Assembly (NCBI GenBank): GCA_036571765.1
Contig: BROE01000005.1
Location: 2,374,675 to 2,438,674, forward strand
From: Plecoglossus altivelis
Lineage: Eukaryota; Chordata; Actinopteri; Osmeriformes; Plecoglossidae
Length of the DNA stretch: 64,000 nucleotides
Reading direction: 5' to 3'
Shown: positions 12,064 to 23,471 of the stretch, piece by piece
Layout: each line of letters starts with the position of its first letter
Numbering within the stretch: the stretch's first letter is position 1
Made by a program: the position numbers and the translations under genes
Notes under the pieces: model-generated
The model's database searches: none
What the model saw: the letters and a program-made list of their open reading frames with translations, nothing else
Told to the model about the DNA's origin: nothing

Positions 12064-12375
12064 ACTCCGTCTCACTCTCTCTCTCCCTCTCACTCTCTCT
12101 CTCCCTCTCAGTTTCTCTCTCACTCCATCTCAGTCACTCTCTCTCTCCCTCTCACTCACTCTCTGTCTCTCTCTCTATATATATGTCTCTCTCTCTTTAT
12201 GTCTCTCTGTCCCTCACTCTCTCACTCACTCACTCCATGTCTCTCTCTCTCCCTCTCTCTATGTCTCTCTCTCACCTCCACCTGTTTACAGGTGTTTTAA
12301 GCCTCCTCTCTAGTTAACTGTATCTAAAACTCAAGCTTTAGGAGCCTGCACTGACGCAATGACTGCTCCTACACA

Positions 12376-12418
<43 letters not shown>

Positions 12419-12608
12419 ATACTCTCTCTCACACACACACACTCTCTCCCTCACACACACACACACACACACACTCTCTCTCACACACACACACACAGTC
12501 TCACACACACACACACTCTCTCCCTCACACACACACACACTCTCTCTCTCTCACACACACACACACAGTCTCACACACTCACACACACACACACACTCTC
12601 ACACACGG
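12030..12608. repeat. (CT)n then (CA)n/(CT)n microsatellites
   Basis: CT-rich 12030-12280, followed after about 90 bp by CA runs broken by CTCTCTC at 12370-12607. Confidence 0.92.
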
Positions 12609-13069
12609 ATGGGGCCCTGCTCCCACCAGCTGGGGGCCAGTTTGAAGAAGCCTGAGGGCCGCATGGGTTCAATCTAAGGATAGTTGATGGGATGGAAATT
12701 AGATTTAGGAACCTGTAAAGTGAGTTTATTCATAAAAGGGATAAAAGTTATTATTTTTATGGTTCGTTCAAGTCTCGGTTTGCGAGGCAGCAAAAAAAAA
12801 AAAAAAAAGTTCCGAATTCTTTGTACTTTGTACTGTGTTTTCTGTTTGGGGACCTGCAAACAGTTCTACACCAAGAGTCTTCCGTTTGCTGCAGAGTTCA
12901 ACTACGATTCAAAGACTGGTGCATGGATGTACTGAGTTCACGTATCGACAACTCGTGTTTGGTTGGACTTGTGTGAAGAAGGAAAGGAGCCCATTCAACC
13001 TTATATCTGACTGTGTGATTCATGTTGCGGATGTGAAATCCTTTCTGTGTGATGTTTCTGCTGCTGTCT

Positions 13070-13213
13070 GGGGTGGGCTACAGGAAGTGGGGATGTCAGG
13101 GGGTGGGCTACAGGAAGTGGGGATGTCAGGGGGTGGGCTACAGGAAGTAGGGAATGTCAGGGGGTGGGCTACAGGAAGTGGGGATGTCAGGGGGTGGGCT
13201 ACAGGAAGTGGGG
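13070..13213. repeat. 30-bp minisatellite, five copies
   Basis: Units of about 30 bp containing GGGCTACAGGAAGTGGGGAT followed by GTCAGGGGGT. Confidence 0.92.
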
Positions 13214-13459
13214 AGCAGGGTTTATCGTTGTATCCTCTATCTCGACGGCCATCTTGGTCAACATTCTGAACTCAAAGAAAGTGAGTCTACAAGCGGCACA
13301 ACATATCTCTTTTTCCCCTCCCCCTCTTTCTGAGTGAGAACATGGGGGAGGAAGAGGAGTAGAGAGACTATGCAAACAGATGGCCAACTGAAGAGGAAAA
13401 CAGAGTTGAATACATTTGTAAGCCCGTTACATTTTCCCCTCAACATTTTCAATGGGCAC

Positions 13460-13461
13460 TG

Positions 13462-13538
<77 letters not shown>
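13460..13538. repeat. (CT)n(CA)n microsatellite
   Basis: About 15 CT units directly followed by about 24 CA units. Confidence 0.95.
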
Positions 13539-13540
<2 letters not shown>

Positions 13541-15029
13541 CCACTGGTTTTAATAAGACTGGACCCGCACACTCCAAGAGACAATGGTTTTCTCTAAATA
13601 TAGCCCTTAATGACACAGTGTGGGACTACAGAGAATGAGCAGAGGGGAAGGAGACAGCAGGAGAGGTGGTGAATGGAAGACTAGGAAAGAGAGGAAGCCT
13701 TTTGAAGGTTGTCTAACCAGCAGCACAACATGTTCTCTACTACAAACCATGCTGGGTAGCTTCTAGTCAGCCCAACTGGTGTGGAATGACCTGATCACAC
13801 ACACAATCGAGAAACTTTAAGCAAGAAAACAACCCCTTTATTTATGATTTTGTCGTGGTAGCTAATGGGCTAATTTGTATGATTTCCATAAACGTTTGAA
13901 TGTATTTAACTGTTAGTGACGTCTTAACTGGTGGGCTGTAAGGGGGTTTGTGCGTCAGTTGAGAAAGGGGGTCAGTCTGTTTTGGGGTCAACCTGAGCTG
14001 AAGGACTTCCTGGGTCAAACCTGAGCTGAAGGACTTCCTGGGTCAAACCTGAGCTGAAGGACTTCCTGGGTCAAACTCAGCACTCCTTCCACTTTTTATT
14101 TATTTTGACTAACGTTTTGTTAACGTCACCTATCTCGAAGCATCTCGCTTAAGATGAATAGAATGCCTTAAAGTGTACCAGAATCTAAACACCCACACAT
14201 ACACACACTAGTCTTTTCTAGTCCCCAGATATGTTTGACAGCAGGAGATCTTGCATGGTGGAGACATTTCGGTTGAAATTTCTCCTTTTCTGTCTCACTG
14301 CTGTGGATTTTTTTGAACCCCCTGAAACAATCTCACGCATGCATGTGCATCACCATTGACAAGAACTGGCATGTTCACTGTAACATGTAGTAACGCACAG
14401 AAACACGCACACGCGTGTTAGAGCATGGCTTTGCATGTAGGATAGCATGCCACTTGAAAGGACGTGGGTTGTTTTTTTGTTTTTTTTACATTTCAAATTG
14501 TAAATATTATGACCAAAAGGATATAGTGAGATTTGGAGAAAGAAAAAAATATTGTTGTGGATATTTCTGTTTGTGTTGGAACATCTCTACGGACTGTCTG
14601 TTATGTGAATGTTTGTTTTTCACTTATTTTTAATTGTTGAACTAATTAATGACACTGATTGGCATAATTAATCAATTTTCTTTCTTTTTTTTAACGGAGC
14701 GGCACTGTTTGGTTGGGACATTGATTTGTCTATGTTTTTTAGTATATTTAACAGACTGTATCATTGATGTACTGTACAATCTGTCATTTAAATCTTTGCT
14801 AATCTATCATCAAAAACTGAAATGCTCTTCACAAAATCTTTTTTTAAAGTTTTTTTTCACTTGGTGATTTTTGTTGTAAATGACACTTATTTTCCTGTGT
14901 TTTAAATTGTTAAATTAATAATCACAACGCATCTAAAAAGAATGTTTTTCTGAAATTTGGATAATGCAAAGTAACTCTAACGCTAGTGGAATGAGATCTT
15001 GTGTCTGACGCAGTCGTGACTCTGAAGAG

Positions 15030-15222
15030 GCCGTGTGATTGGTCGACTCTGTGGTCTGAAGGGTGTGATTGGTCAACTCTGTGGTTTGAAGGGTGTGATT
15101 GGTTGACTCTGTGGTATGAAGGGTGTGACTGGTCAACTCCTCTGTGGTATGAAGGGTGTGATTGGTCAACTCCTCTATGGTATCAAGGGTGTGATTGGTC
15201 AACTCCTCTGTGGTATGAAGAA
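15030..15222. repeat. ATTGGTC tandem repeat, six copies
   Basis: Units of 30-33 bp with GTGTGATTGGTCAACTC and TGTGGTATGAAGG; each unit carries an inverted CCAAT box. Confidence 0.92.
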
Positions 15223-15435
15223 CATTCTCATTTCACAAGTGCCTTGATAATCTCACCAGCCTGAACTGACTAGAGTTTGGTCAGGAATGATTGAATTGTT
15301 TATGAGGAAAAGCAATGGCAACATATGGCAATCTGTTGATTTAGTTGCATTACACGCTCACACACACACACACACACACTCCGAAACTGTACTGTAGGGA
15401 TTTTCAATTGAGGGTCAAACATAACACACTCCAGT

Positions 15436-15477
<42 letters not shown>

Positions 15478-15646
15478 ACAGGGTAGATAGTTTGTCAGTG
15501 CGGTGGGTAACTATGGCTAATCATTCTAGCGTGTCTGTAAGACTGATTAAAGATCAACTTTGTTTTTTATATCAGCTGTTTTGTTTTCACAATCAGAACC
15601 TTTTTTTGTCATGGTCATGCCTAACGTCATCTCATAGCTAACAGCT

Positions 15647-15922
15647 AGCAACTGTAGAGCAAGTCCATATTTATTAATCTGTATTAATCAAAGTAGAAGA
15701 ATAATTTGGGATTATAGTTTTTTTGTGGTTTTTATTTTATGAATGATCATAATGTAATTTGTTTTGTGCAATAATGATTCTTCATCTCATTTTGTAACCA
15801 GATTTTAATCTATGACATGAATGTGAGATAACCTTATTTTTGTAAAGAAAATTGAAAAGTTTAAAGTTAAAAAAAAGATTAACGCGAAAGGAAATATGTG
15901 ACGTCAGCATAAGGAAAGCGGG

Positions 15923-15968
<46 letters not shown>

Positions 15969-15998
15969 TGTGTGAGTGAGTGTGTGTGTGTGTGTGTG
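15647..15998. repeat. Left copy of a duplicated segment before the N gap
   Basis: AT-rich sequence ending in a GT/GA microsatellite that runs into the gap. It reappears, with many small insertions and changes, at 16019-16352. This copy reads as clean sequence. Confidence 0.75.
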
Positions 15999-16014
15999 NN
16001 NNNNNNNNNNNNNN
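15999..16014. other. Assembly gap (16 N)
   Basis: Sixteen undetermined bases inside a (GT)n tract. Confidence 1.
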
Positions 16015-16018
16015 TCCC

Positions 16019-16352
16019 CAGCAACCTGCACTTTTAGAGCAAGTCCATATTTATTAATCTGGTTATTCAATCAACCCAGTTAGAAGATAATTTGGGGATT
16101 TAGTAGTATCGTTTTTTGTGTTTGCTTTCATTTTTGATTGAATACGAAGTGTCATCAATGTTAATTGTGTTGGCAATACACTGATATCTCATCTCTAGTT
16201 GTGAACCCAGGATTTTATATTATGACCATGAATGTGAAGATAACCTTAATTTTTGTTAAGAAAATTTGGAAAACGTTTTAAAGGTTAAAAAAGAAGATTA
16301 ACGCCCGAAAGACAATTACTGTGAGCAGTCCAGCTTCACATGAGAAAGCCGG
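16019..16352. repeat. Right, noisy copy of the segment left of the gap
   Basis: Shares AGAGCAAGTCCATATTTATT, GAAGATAA, AGATTAACGC and many other words with 15647-15925 in the same order, but with frequent one-base insertions (about 10-20% longer). The error pattern is that of an uncorrected single long read rather than of an ancient duplication. Confidence 0.7.
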
Positions 16353-17403
16353 GCCCTGTACCTGTGTTGTACTTACTGTGCTTGTGTTGGCCTGCTTTGC
16401 CTCAATCCGGATAACACCGCAGCCCCTGTGGTGTGTGGTTGCGGTCGTTGGTGATTGTGTCTGGTGGTGTGCCCACCCAGACGTTCGATACCCCCAATGA
16501 CACACCCGCCGCGCACTGCTGTCTGCCCTGTTGTGTGGTGGGGTCGTGGACGCAGAGACCGAGAGTGGGTTCGTGGAGTGAGCCTGCACAACCTCTCCTC
16601 ATGTGGTTGTGTTGTTGGCTCGTGCATGAGGGAGAAGAGAGATGTGTTTGAGTGTGAGTCTGCCTGGCGTGTGTCGGGTCGTGAGCAGAAGACCGAGAGT
16701 CTGGTGACGTGAGTTGTCGGTGTGGCTGTGTGTGTGTATGTGTGGGTGCCTAGCCGAGGGTGTAGGCACTGAGAGTGGGTGATGATGCGGGTGCAGTTGA
16801 GATGAGTTGGGAGTGCCGACGATGTGCACCTCAGACTCGGTCACGACATGTGTCCTGGATGCGAGTAAGCTGAGTGTTGTGGCTGTGGTGGTGTGTGTGT
16901 GTGTTGTGTGTGTGTGTGTCTCTCGCTGGAGTTGAGTGTGTGTGTGTGAGATGTCGTGCTGGATCGTCCCCTGATCGTATCGCTGAATGTGCTGGTGTGC
17001 ATGCGTGCGTGTTGGGTGTGTGTTGTGTTGTCTGTGATGTGTTCAACCTTCTGCTGTGCTCACAACGGCTAACCGCCAGCGCCACACCGTCCCGTCCTGC
17101 GTCTCGCGATTATCAGCGTTCCTCCTGCTACCTGATACACGACTTGGTTGCGCTCCTGTTCCCTCATCGATTAGCCTTCGATCAAAGTAGCATCCACCCT
17201 TACGATCTGAGTTCAGATCAGTCTGCCTCCCATCCTATCTGTAACTGCAAAAGAGGCCGTTAAGATCTGACCCTGGTTCAGTTGTTAAGGGTGTCTTCTA
17301 CCTACTCTGTAAGCGGCTCTGGACTGTACCCTGTGTTCTACGGAGAGCCACAAGGACCATTCCTTGTCTAGAGTTTAAGAAATCCAACGCTATTTTTCAC
17401 ATG

Positions 17404-17443
17404 AATAAATAAAATGACGTTTTGTATATCAGGGATGAATAAA
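17404..17443 (+). promoter_or_regulatory. Cluster of AATAAA polyadenylation signals
   Basis: AATAAA at 17404, 17408 and 17438 on the + strand, followed by a GT-rich stretch. It may end the clcn2 transcript, but it lies 5.6 kb past the stop codon across an assembly gap. Confidence 0.4.
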
Positions 17444-17564
17444 GAGGTTTTAACAAAGTTCAGTGCTTCTGTGACTGTTGAATTGATTCACATCACACTT
17501 TGTCTGTTTATTTGTCCTTTCGGCTCAAATCAGTGTGCTCTAGTTATCTGTCACTCTTTTGTTC

Positions 17565-17930
17565 ATATCCTCTCCTCCCCTGTCCTCCTCCTAGTCTCTC
17601 CTCCCCTACCCTGTCCTCCTCCTAGTCTCTCCTCCCCTACCCTGTCCTCCTCCTAGCCTCTCCTCCCCTACCCTCCTAGCCTCTCCTCCCCTACCCTCCT
17701 AGCCTCTCCTCCCCTACCCTCCTAGCCTCTCCTCCCCTGTCCTCCTCCTAGTCTCTCCTCCCCTACCCTGTCCTCCTCCTAGCCTCCCCTCCCCTACCCT
17801 GTCCTCCTCCTAGTCTCTCCTCCCCTCCCCTGTCCTCCTCCTTTCCTCTCCTCCCCTATCCTCCTCCTTTCCTCTCCTCCTCTACCCTGTCCTCCTCCTA
17901 ACCTCTCCTCCCCCCACCCCCCTCATCCCT
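17565..17930. repeat. CCTCCTCCTAGTCTCTCCTC minisatellite
   Basis: C/T-rich units of about 20-35 bp alternating CCTCCTAG, CTCTCCTCCCC and TACCCTGT. Confidence 0.92.
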
Positions 17931-18149
17931 CTCCTGCTCTGAGCAGCTGGAGCACAGCAGGAGTTTGGTTTCTCCTCGCTCCTGAACAAGTTGTTATTCT
18001 GTCTTTCGAACAAAACTAAGTAACATCTGTAGCATAATAGGCAGCTAAACGCTTAATTAGCTAACCGGGTTCATTCGCTAAGCGGGCTGCTCAGTCCCTT
18101 GACACTTTTCAGGTGTTTGCAGTAGACCCCTCTCTCCCTGTGGAGTCTG

Positions 18150-18580
18150 GAGGGAGAGAGAGACAGAGAGAGAGAGATAGACAGAGAGAGACAGAGAGAG
18201 AGTGACTGGGGGGGAGTGAGAGAGAGAGACAGAGAGAGACAGAGAGAGAGTGACTGATGGGGAGTGAGAGAGAGAGAGAGACAGAGAGAGCGAGAGAGAG
18301 AGAGAGAGACAGAGAAAGAGAGACAGAGACAGAGAGAGAGAGACAGAGACAGACAGAGAGAGAGAGACAGAGAGAGGCATAGACAGACAGAGAGACAGAG
18401 AGAGAGAGACAGAGACAGACAGAGAGAGACAGAGAGAGAGAGAGACAGAGAGAGACAGAGACAGACAGAGAGACAGAGAGAGACAGACAGAGAGAGAGAG
18501 ACAGAGAGAGACAGAGACAGACAGAGAGAGAGAGACAGAGAGAGACAGACAGAGAGGACAGAGACAGAGAGACAGAGAGA
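18150..18580. repeat. (GA)n / GACAGA repeat
   Basis: GAGAGAGACAGAGA units over about 430 bp. Confidence 0.95.
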
Positions 18581-19149
18581 GTTGTGTGTGCATCTGTCCA
18601 GAAAACATGGATGGGGGGTGTGGGGAGTGTTCAGGTCCGTCCCTGCTGTTTCAGCAGAGATTACCGCCAGGCTCGCTCAAACGCCTTTGTTCTGCATTAC
18701 GGCCCAGCGGTGATCGGTAATCCTCGTAATCTGATCAGAATCGTCAACACTGCAATTGGAGACGCCGGTCAACACTGCGCAATCCTGTTACATATTTAGA
18801 ATGATTTGCGCGTCTGTTTTGCGAGCCCGTGGGAGATGCTGAACCATCGGTAAGGTCATTTCACTCGTTGTCAGTTCCCTTTTCTTGTAGCACAACTCGG
18901 CGCTAATGAGCTCTCGTGTGCTAGAACATGTTGAGGTTCTTATTGGTGGCGTCGCAGTGAAAGTCTTCGTCCTCGATCGAGCCGTGTGCGTCACACAGGC
19001 CCTGTCTTCGTCCAGACATGCCCATTAATGCTCACGAGCAGGCAGACGGATGAAGCTGCGGCTGGAAAGAGGACAGACAAATGACGGGAACAAAGTTTGC
19101 GAACTAAACTCGTCCTTGGAGACGGCATGCGCTGCAAGTGCGTGTGTGT

Positions 19150-19290
19150 GTATGTGAGAGAGAGAGACAGAGAGAGACAGAGAGAGAGAGATGAAGAGAG
19201 TGATTACGAGAGGGAAAGAGAGAGAGAGAGAGAGATTGAGAGAGAGAGAGAGAGAGAGTGATTACGAGAGGGAAAGAGAGAGACAGGAGG
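19150..19290. repeat. (GA)n repeat
   Basis: GA-rich with two copies of a segment around GTGATTACGAGAGGGAAAGA. Confidence 0.9.
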
Positions 19291-19655
19291 ACAGGAGATG
19301 GAAAGAGTTGATGAGTTATGACAAGCATGAGATTTCATTTCTCCTCTCTTAAAACCTCTTGTCAGAGCAATTACTGTCCAGGTTTTGGCTGCTTCCCCGC
19401 ATGTTCATTGTTGAAGGAGAAAAAGATAGCAAGTCTAGTGTGTTATTTATTAAAACCTTTGACTGCACACTGTTGTTATTGGTTGCTAGTATGTTTTAAG
19501 TCGGACTACATCTCCCAGCCACACAGTGTTTTTTTACAGTAACGTCATTGTTGAAATAATGGGTTAAATAAAGGCTTTGCATTCGTATTTTCTCTTGTAT
19601 AAAATTACATACTAAACCCCTGAACTAAAAAATCCATGTAAATGTATAAATCCAT

Positions 19656-19661
19656 TTTATT
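19656..19661 (-). promoter_or_regulatory. Polyadenylation signal for the sHSP gene
   Basis: TTTATT on the + strand reads AATAAA on the - strand, about 340 bases after the sHSP stop. The resulting 3' UTR would contain the 48-bp minisatellite. Confidence 0.55.
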
Positions 19662-19773
19662 AAAATGTATAAAAACCTCATTGCAAATGTAGAGAAACTT
19701 TCACATGTTGAAGACCGTGTGACTGAGTAGCTGCTAGAATGTAAACCTTTGGCCAGATTGGAGGAAGGTGGAG

Positions 19774-20050
19774 CTCTGAGCATTAGATGGGGGCAGGGGG
19801 TGGGCGGAGCTAATAGTGTGTCTCTGAGCAGTAGGTGAGGGCAGGGGGTGGGCGGAGCTAAAAGTGGAGCTCTGAGCATTAGATAGGGGCAGGGGGTGGG
19901 CGGAGCTAAAAGTGGGGCTCTGAGCAGTAGATGAGGGCAGGGGGTGGGCGGAGCTAATAGTGGGCCTCTGAGCAGTAGATGAGGGCAGGCAGTGGGCGGG
20001 GCTAAAAGTGGGCCTCTGAGCAGTAGATGGGGGCAGGCAGGTCTTGCCCT
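19774..20050. repeat. 48-bp minisatellite including the sHSP stop codon
   Basis: Six units start with CTCTGAGCA at 19774, 19822, 19870, 19918, 19966 and 20014, exactly 48 bp apart. The unit nearest the gene (20014 on) is coding: read on the - strand it gives the end of the sHSP, with the TAG at 20004-20002. The others lie in the 3' UTR and each carries the same codons and an in-frame TAG or equivalent. Confidence 0.95.
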
Positions 20051-20190
20051 TCCACAGGGGAGATCCTCCGCACACTGACCACCAGCATGCCTTCAGGGGT
20101 CAACGTGCCGCTGACCGTAAGAGGGTCCATGTCCTCTGGGAGCAGAGTCTTGTGGGTAAACGTGTTACTAACGCTCCCATCCTCCAGTAC
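20002..20190 (-). CDS. sHSP exon 3 (end of alpha-crystallin domain, tail, stop)
   Basis: Acceptor ccctcag. 62 residues from VLEDGSVSNTFTHK through GMLVVSVRRI to CSEAHF and TAG. The last 12 or so residues are encoded by the first unit of the 48-bp minisatellite. Confidence 0.93.
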   Translation of the reverse strand, partial: VLEDGSVSNTFTHKTLLPEDMDPLTVSGTLTPEGMLVVSVRRISPVEGQDLPAPIYCSEAHF

Positions 20191-23100
20191 CTGAGGGGGA
20201 AAGGGAGGAGAGACGGATGAAGGGAGGGGAAGAGAAGGAAGTGGGATGCATGTCATGTGCACATCAGGGAGGAAGTAGGAGGAGATGGAGAGAGAGGAGA
20301 GATGATAGAAGAGATGGAGAGAGAGGAGAGATGATAGAAGAGATGGAGTGAAAGGAGAGATGATAGAAGAGATGGAGAGAGAGGAGAGATGATAGAAGAG
20401 ATGGAGAGAGAGGAGAGATGATAGAAGAGATGGAGAGAGAGGAGAGATGATAGAAGAGATGGAGTGATAGGAGAGATGATAGAAGAGATGGAGAGAGAGA
20501 AGAGATGATAGAAGAGATGGAGAGAGAGGAGAGATGATAGAAGAGATGGAGTGAAAGGAGAGATGATAGAAGAGATGGAGTGAGATGATAAAAGAGATGG
20601 AGTGAGATGATAGAAGAGATGGTGTGAGAGGAGAGATGATAGTCAGAGGGGAGACGGGGTGAGAGGGAGGGGAGACGAGGTGAAAGGGGGGGAGGGTCCG
20701 TGTAGATTTCCAGGTACTTCCTGTTCACTATTTAGGCCTGATTAGGATCAAACGTCTGACACCAAGTCAGGCTTTAGCGAAGCACAGACAGTTTCTTCGA
20801 CCCTGCAGGTCCTGAACAACTGTGGGTTCATACAGACAGTCTGGCCACTGGATATCAGCACTTGGTCTCCTCTGACCCAGATAAACAGCAGTCAAACACT
20901 AAGACAGAGTTCACACATGCAGTGGTGCACTCTCACACTTACACACACGCTCACATACACGCATAGTCATGCACTCTCACACTTACACACACGCTCACAT
21001 ACACGCATAGTCATGCACTCTCACACTTACACACGCTCACATACACGCATAGTCATGCACTCTCACACTTACACACAGGCTCACATACACGCGTAGTCAT
21101 GCACTCTTACACTTACACACACACTGACATACACACATAGTTATGCACTCTCACACGTAAACACTCACATACACATATAGTCATGCACTCACACACGTAA
21201 ACACACACACTCACATACACATACTGTACACAGTCATGGACTCATACGCACACATACACTCACACACATACAATCACGCACTCATCCAATTACGCACGCA
21301 TATACACAGTCATGCGCTCTCACATACACACCCTATATTCATCGTCTACATGTTTACAGTAGTGAGTCATTACTGGACACTGGGGTCTGTCTCACCTTCT
21401 CTGCATGGATGACTATGTGGTGACTGTAGGCCATGACGACAATGTCGTGGGGTTCAAACTGACTGACGTCGGCCGACATGGAGTAGCTGTCCCCTAGCGA
21501 CCTGACTGCTCCCATGCTGGCTGGCCTGCCCGTCACAGCGCCCCCTATAGACCCTGCAGGGAGCAGCAGAACATGACCTCAGAACGTCAGGGCGATGAAG
21601 TCCAGTCATCTCAAACCACATCCATGAGCTGAAAGCGTCTGAAAGCTAAACAACTCCATACACAATAACAAATAACAAAGATATATTATCATTTTATATT
21701 TTATTTGCCATGATAAAATACGTTCCATTTGAAATCTCAAAGACAATATGGCAGTAAATAAGGTTTCACAATTTTATCCAGGCTGTTTGTGTTCCTGCCA
21801 ACCAGGAACTGTGGATCGACGTAAGAAACTCATTGTAAAAAGTGGCTAAATGGATTCAAATAAAGAAAGGGGTATTAAAGTTTATGCCTGAGGGGGATAT
21901 TCATTTCTTAACTGGAGCACATGGCCATTAAGATCCATGAGTAAGAGAGACTTCTGTTTGGGACATTAAATGATTTTAGTGCCCATCTGGCCATGAATAA
22001 GACCTGCTCCTAACAAATGGACTGGTTTGATGGGGCAATAAATTAACGCAATATGACTTATTTATTAATAAACACGTTTTTTTAACGTCTAGAATATTCT
22101 CTATTTTATTTTTGTATAGAATAAAATGTCAAACATGGTCAAACATAACTATCTGTCAAGTTATATAGTGTCATTCTTGTACTATCTACATTCTACATTT
22201 AACACCAGAAAACACATCACTGTAAATGAAGATTTTAGAAGACTATCATATTGTCTATAAACATTCTTAAGCACCATCGTTGTGTTTTAACGAACCGCAC
22301 ACAAACCTCAAGTCTTCTAAACACTAACGACTGTTTATGACTGGGAGGAACAGTCTTATCCATTTATACGACCTCCCTTTAGGAGCCACCGATGTCTTCA
22401 CTGCCTGGAGTGAGTGCCCAACTGCCTCGCTCGCTGTAATCACGTCTTTATATGGACCACAAGAGAGACGATGAAGTCACAACCACAAAGGCACCTGATC
22501 CTCTCGTTCATTACCGCTGTGATGTCAAGCAGCCTTCCGATAAAACAGCACCGCGCTCTCGCTTTGACATTTTGGTATTTCCGTGTTTATCCTCTATGAT
22601 TTTGTTCATCGTTTTCCAGGTTGTTTTCACACCTCAATCATCCTTGTTACAATCTTCGTTTCTCATCTATCTCTCGTATCCTGGTCTTGCTGTGTTGAAG
22701 GTACGTACGGACTGCAGAAGGTTTACATTCATGACACCTTGTCAGGGTAAACACACACACGCAAATGCGTACACTGAAAACACGCTCAAACAAATACACA
22801 TCACACACACTCAAGCAAACGCACACAAAACAACCAAATACACACCACACACACAAGAACACACACACACATACGCAAAACATACTAATACACACCACAC
22901 AGACACACCACACAAACACACACACATACACAAAAAATACTAATACACACCACACATACACACCACACAAACAAACGCACACAGAGACAACCTAAGCTTA
23001 TACTCGCCTTGGTAACCGTGTGACTCCCTGCGGTGTCGGCTGAATGGGGCCCGACTCAGGGGCCCCACGATGTCCTCCTCTCCGAACATACTGTGGGGCG

Positions 23101-23239
23101 CTGGGGGGTCCAGGAAGGGCTCCAGCAGGGGCCCCAGGGGGGCCAGCGTGTGGCCCCCAGCCGACTCCTCCGACCTGAAGGAGCTGCTGCTGTAGCGAGA
23201 TGAGGAACGGTAGGAGGAGGAGCTAGTCACAGATGCCAT
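20002..23239 (-). CDS. Small heat-shock protein, HSPB7/HSPB12-like, complete, three exons
   Basis: Small heat-shock proteins are cytosolic holdase chaperones; the HSPB7 type is mainly a heart and muscle protein. Exons 23239-23008, 21553-21396 and 20190-20002 give 192 residues. Residues 1-25 are a Ser-rich head (MASVTSSSSYRSSSRYSSSS), a hallmark of HSPB7. The alpha-crystallin domain covers roughly residues 95-172 and includes SLGDSYSMSADVSQF, DIVVMAYSHHIVIHAEK, EDGSVSNTFTHK and LLPEDMDP, aligning to LGDAY, DIIV, NTFAHK and LPEDVDP of HSPB7. The C-terminus ends CSEAHF instead of the TEIKI-type tail and lacks an I-x-I motif. Exon phases are consistent; intron 1 appears to use a GC donor. Neighbouring clcn2 and fam131a resemble the CLCNK-HSPB7-FAM131C block, so it is probably an HSPB7 ohnologue. 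The exact teleost name (hspb7 or hspb12) is not settled. Confidence 0.9.
20275..20700. repeat. 29-bp GA-rich minisatellite, about 12 copies
   Basis: Units of about 29 bp contain GAGATGGAGAGAGAGGAGAG followed by ATGATAGAA. It lies in sHSP intron 2, about 85 bp from exon 3. Confidence 0.93.
20925..21335. repeat. CA-rich minisatellite (CATAGTCATGCACTCTCACA)
   Basis: About eight units of roughly 45-50 bp carrying ATACACGCATAGTCATGCAC; sHSP intron 2. Confidence 0.9.
21396..21553 (-). CDS. sHSP exon 2 (first half of alpha-crystallin domain)
   Basis: Acceptor ccctgcag, donor gtgaga. It encodes TGRPASMGAVRSLGDSYSMS and on to HHIVIHAEK, in phase with both neighbours. Confidence 0.92.
21600..22740. 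other. sHSP intron 1, unique AT-rich part
   Basis: AT-rich single-copy sequence; no exon, repeat family or RNA recognised. Confidence 0.6.
22750..22985. repeat. (CA)n-rich repeat
   Basis: CA repeats mixed with CAAACA and CATACAC units; it ends about 20 bp before the sHSP exon 1 donor. Confidence 0.9.
23008..23239 (-). CDS. sHSP exon 1 (Ser-rich head)
   Basis: ATG at 23239 begins MASVTSSSSY. A GC donor after CAAG (gcgagt) at 23007-23006 gives the one-base overhang that exon 2 needs. A weaker GT site nine bases earlier, after 23017, also keeps phase. Confidence 0.85.
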
Positions 23240-23433
23240 GATGGTCAATCCTTATCGAGCACCCAGCAAGGTTCTCACGCCAGACAAACAAGACGTAATG
23301 TGCGCGGGGTTTTTTTCGAAAATGTTTTTCGAAAGTCGTTCAAACTTCTTCTATAGTCCTGTCAGATATACATGTTCTTTTTCGAACGCAGAAAAACAAC
23401 TGCAAAGTTATTTCCTTTACCTCTGTTTCCCTG

Positions 23434-23471
23434 ACCCTAACTCTAACCCTAACTCTAAGCCTAACCCTAAC
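23434..23471. repeat. Short interstitial telomere-like repeat
   Basis: About six copies of CCCTAA with CTCTAA and GCCTAA variants, roughly 200 bp upstream of the sHSP start codon. Confidence 0.8.

Larger units (their letters stand above)
11812..17460 (+). other. Probable clcn2 3' UTR and downstream sequence
   Basis: No coding exon is recognisable after the clcn2 stop. The stretch holds CT/CA repeats (12030-12608), a poly-A run (12791-12807), a 30-bp minisatellite, AT-rich unique sequence (14100-14950), a CCAAT-type minisatellite, an N gap and a noisy duplicated segment. The first good cluster of AATAAA signals on the + strand is at 17404-17443, so a long 3' UTR is possible; its true end is unknown. 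Confidence 0.45.
17931..19655. other. Intergenic spacer, clcn2 to sHSP gene
   Basis: Contains GA-rich repeats at 18150-18580 and 19150-19290 and otherwise unique sequence (18590-19140, 19300-19655). I see no exon or RNA gene. The two genes are convergent here. Confidence 0.6.

Noticed and set aside
23310..23400. Possible heat-shock elements (several TTCGAA words)
   Set aside because: Spacing does not make the GAAnnTTC arrangement of a real heat-shock element.
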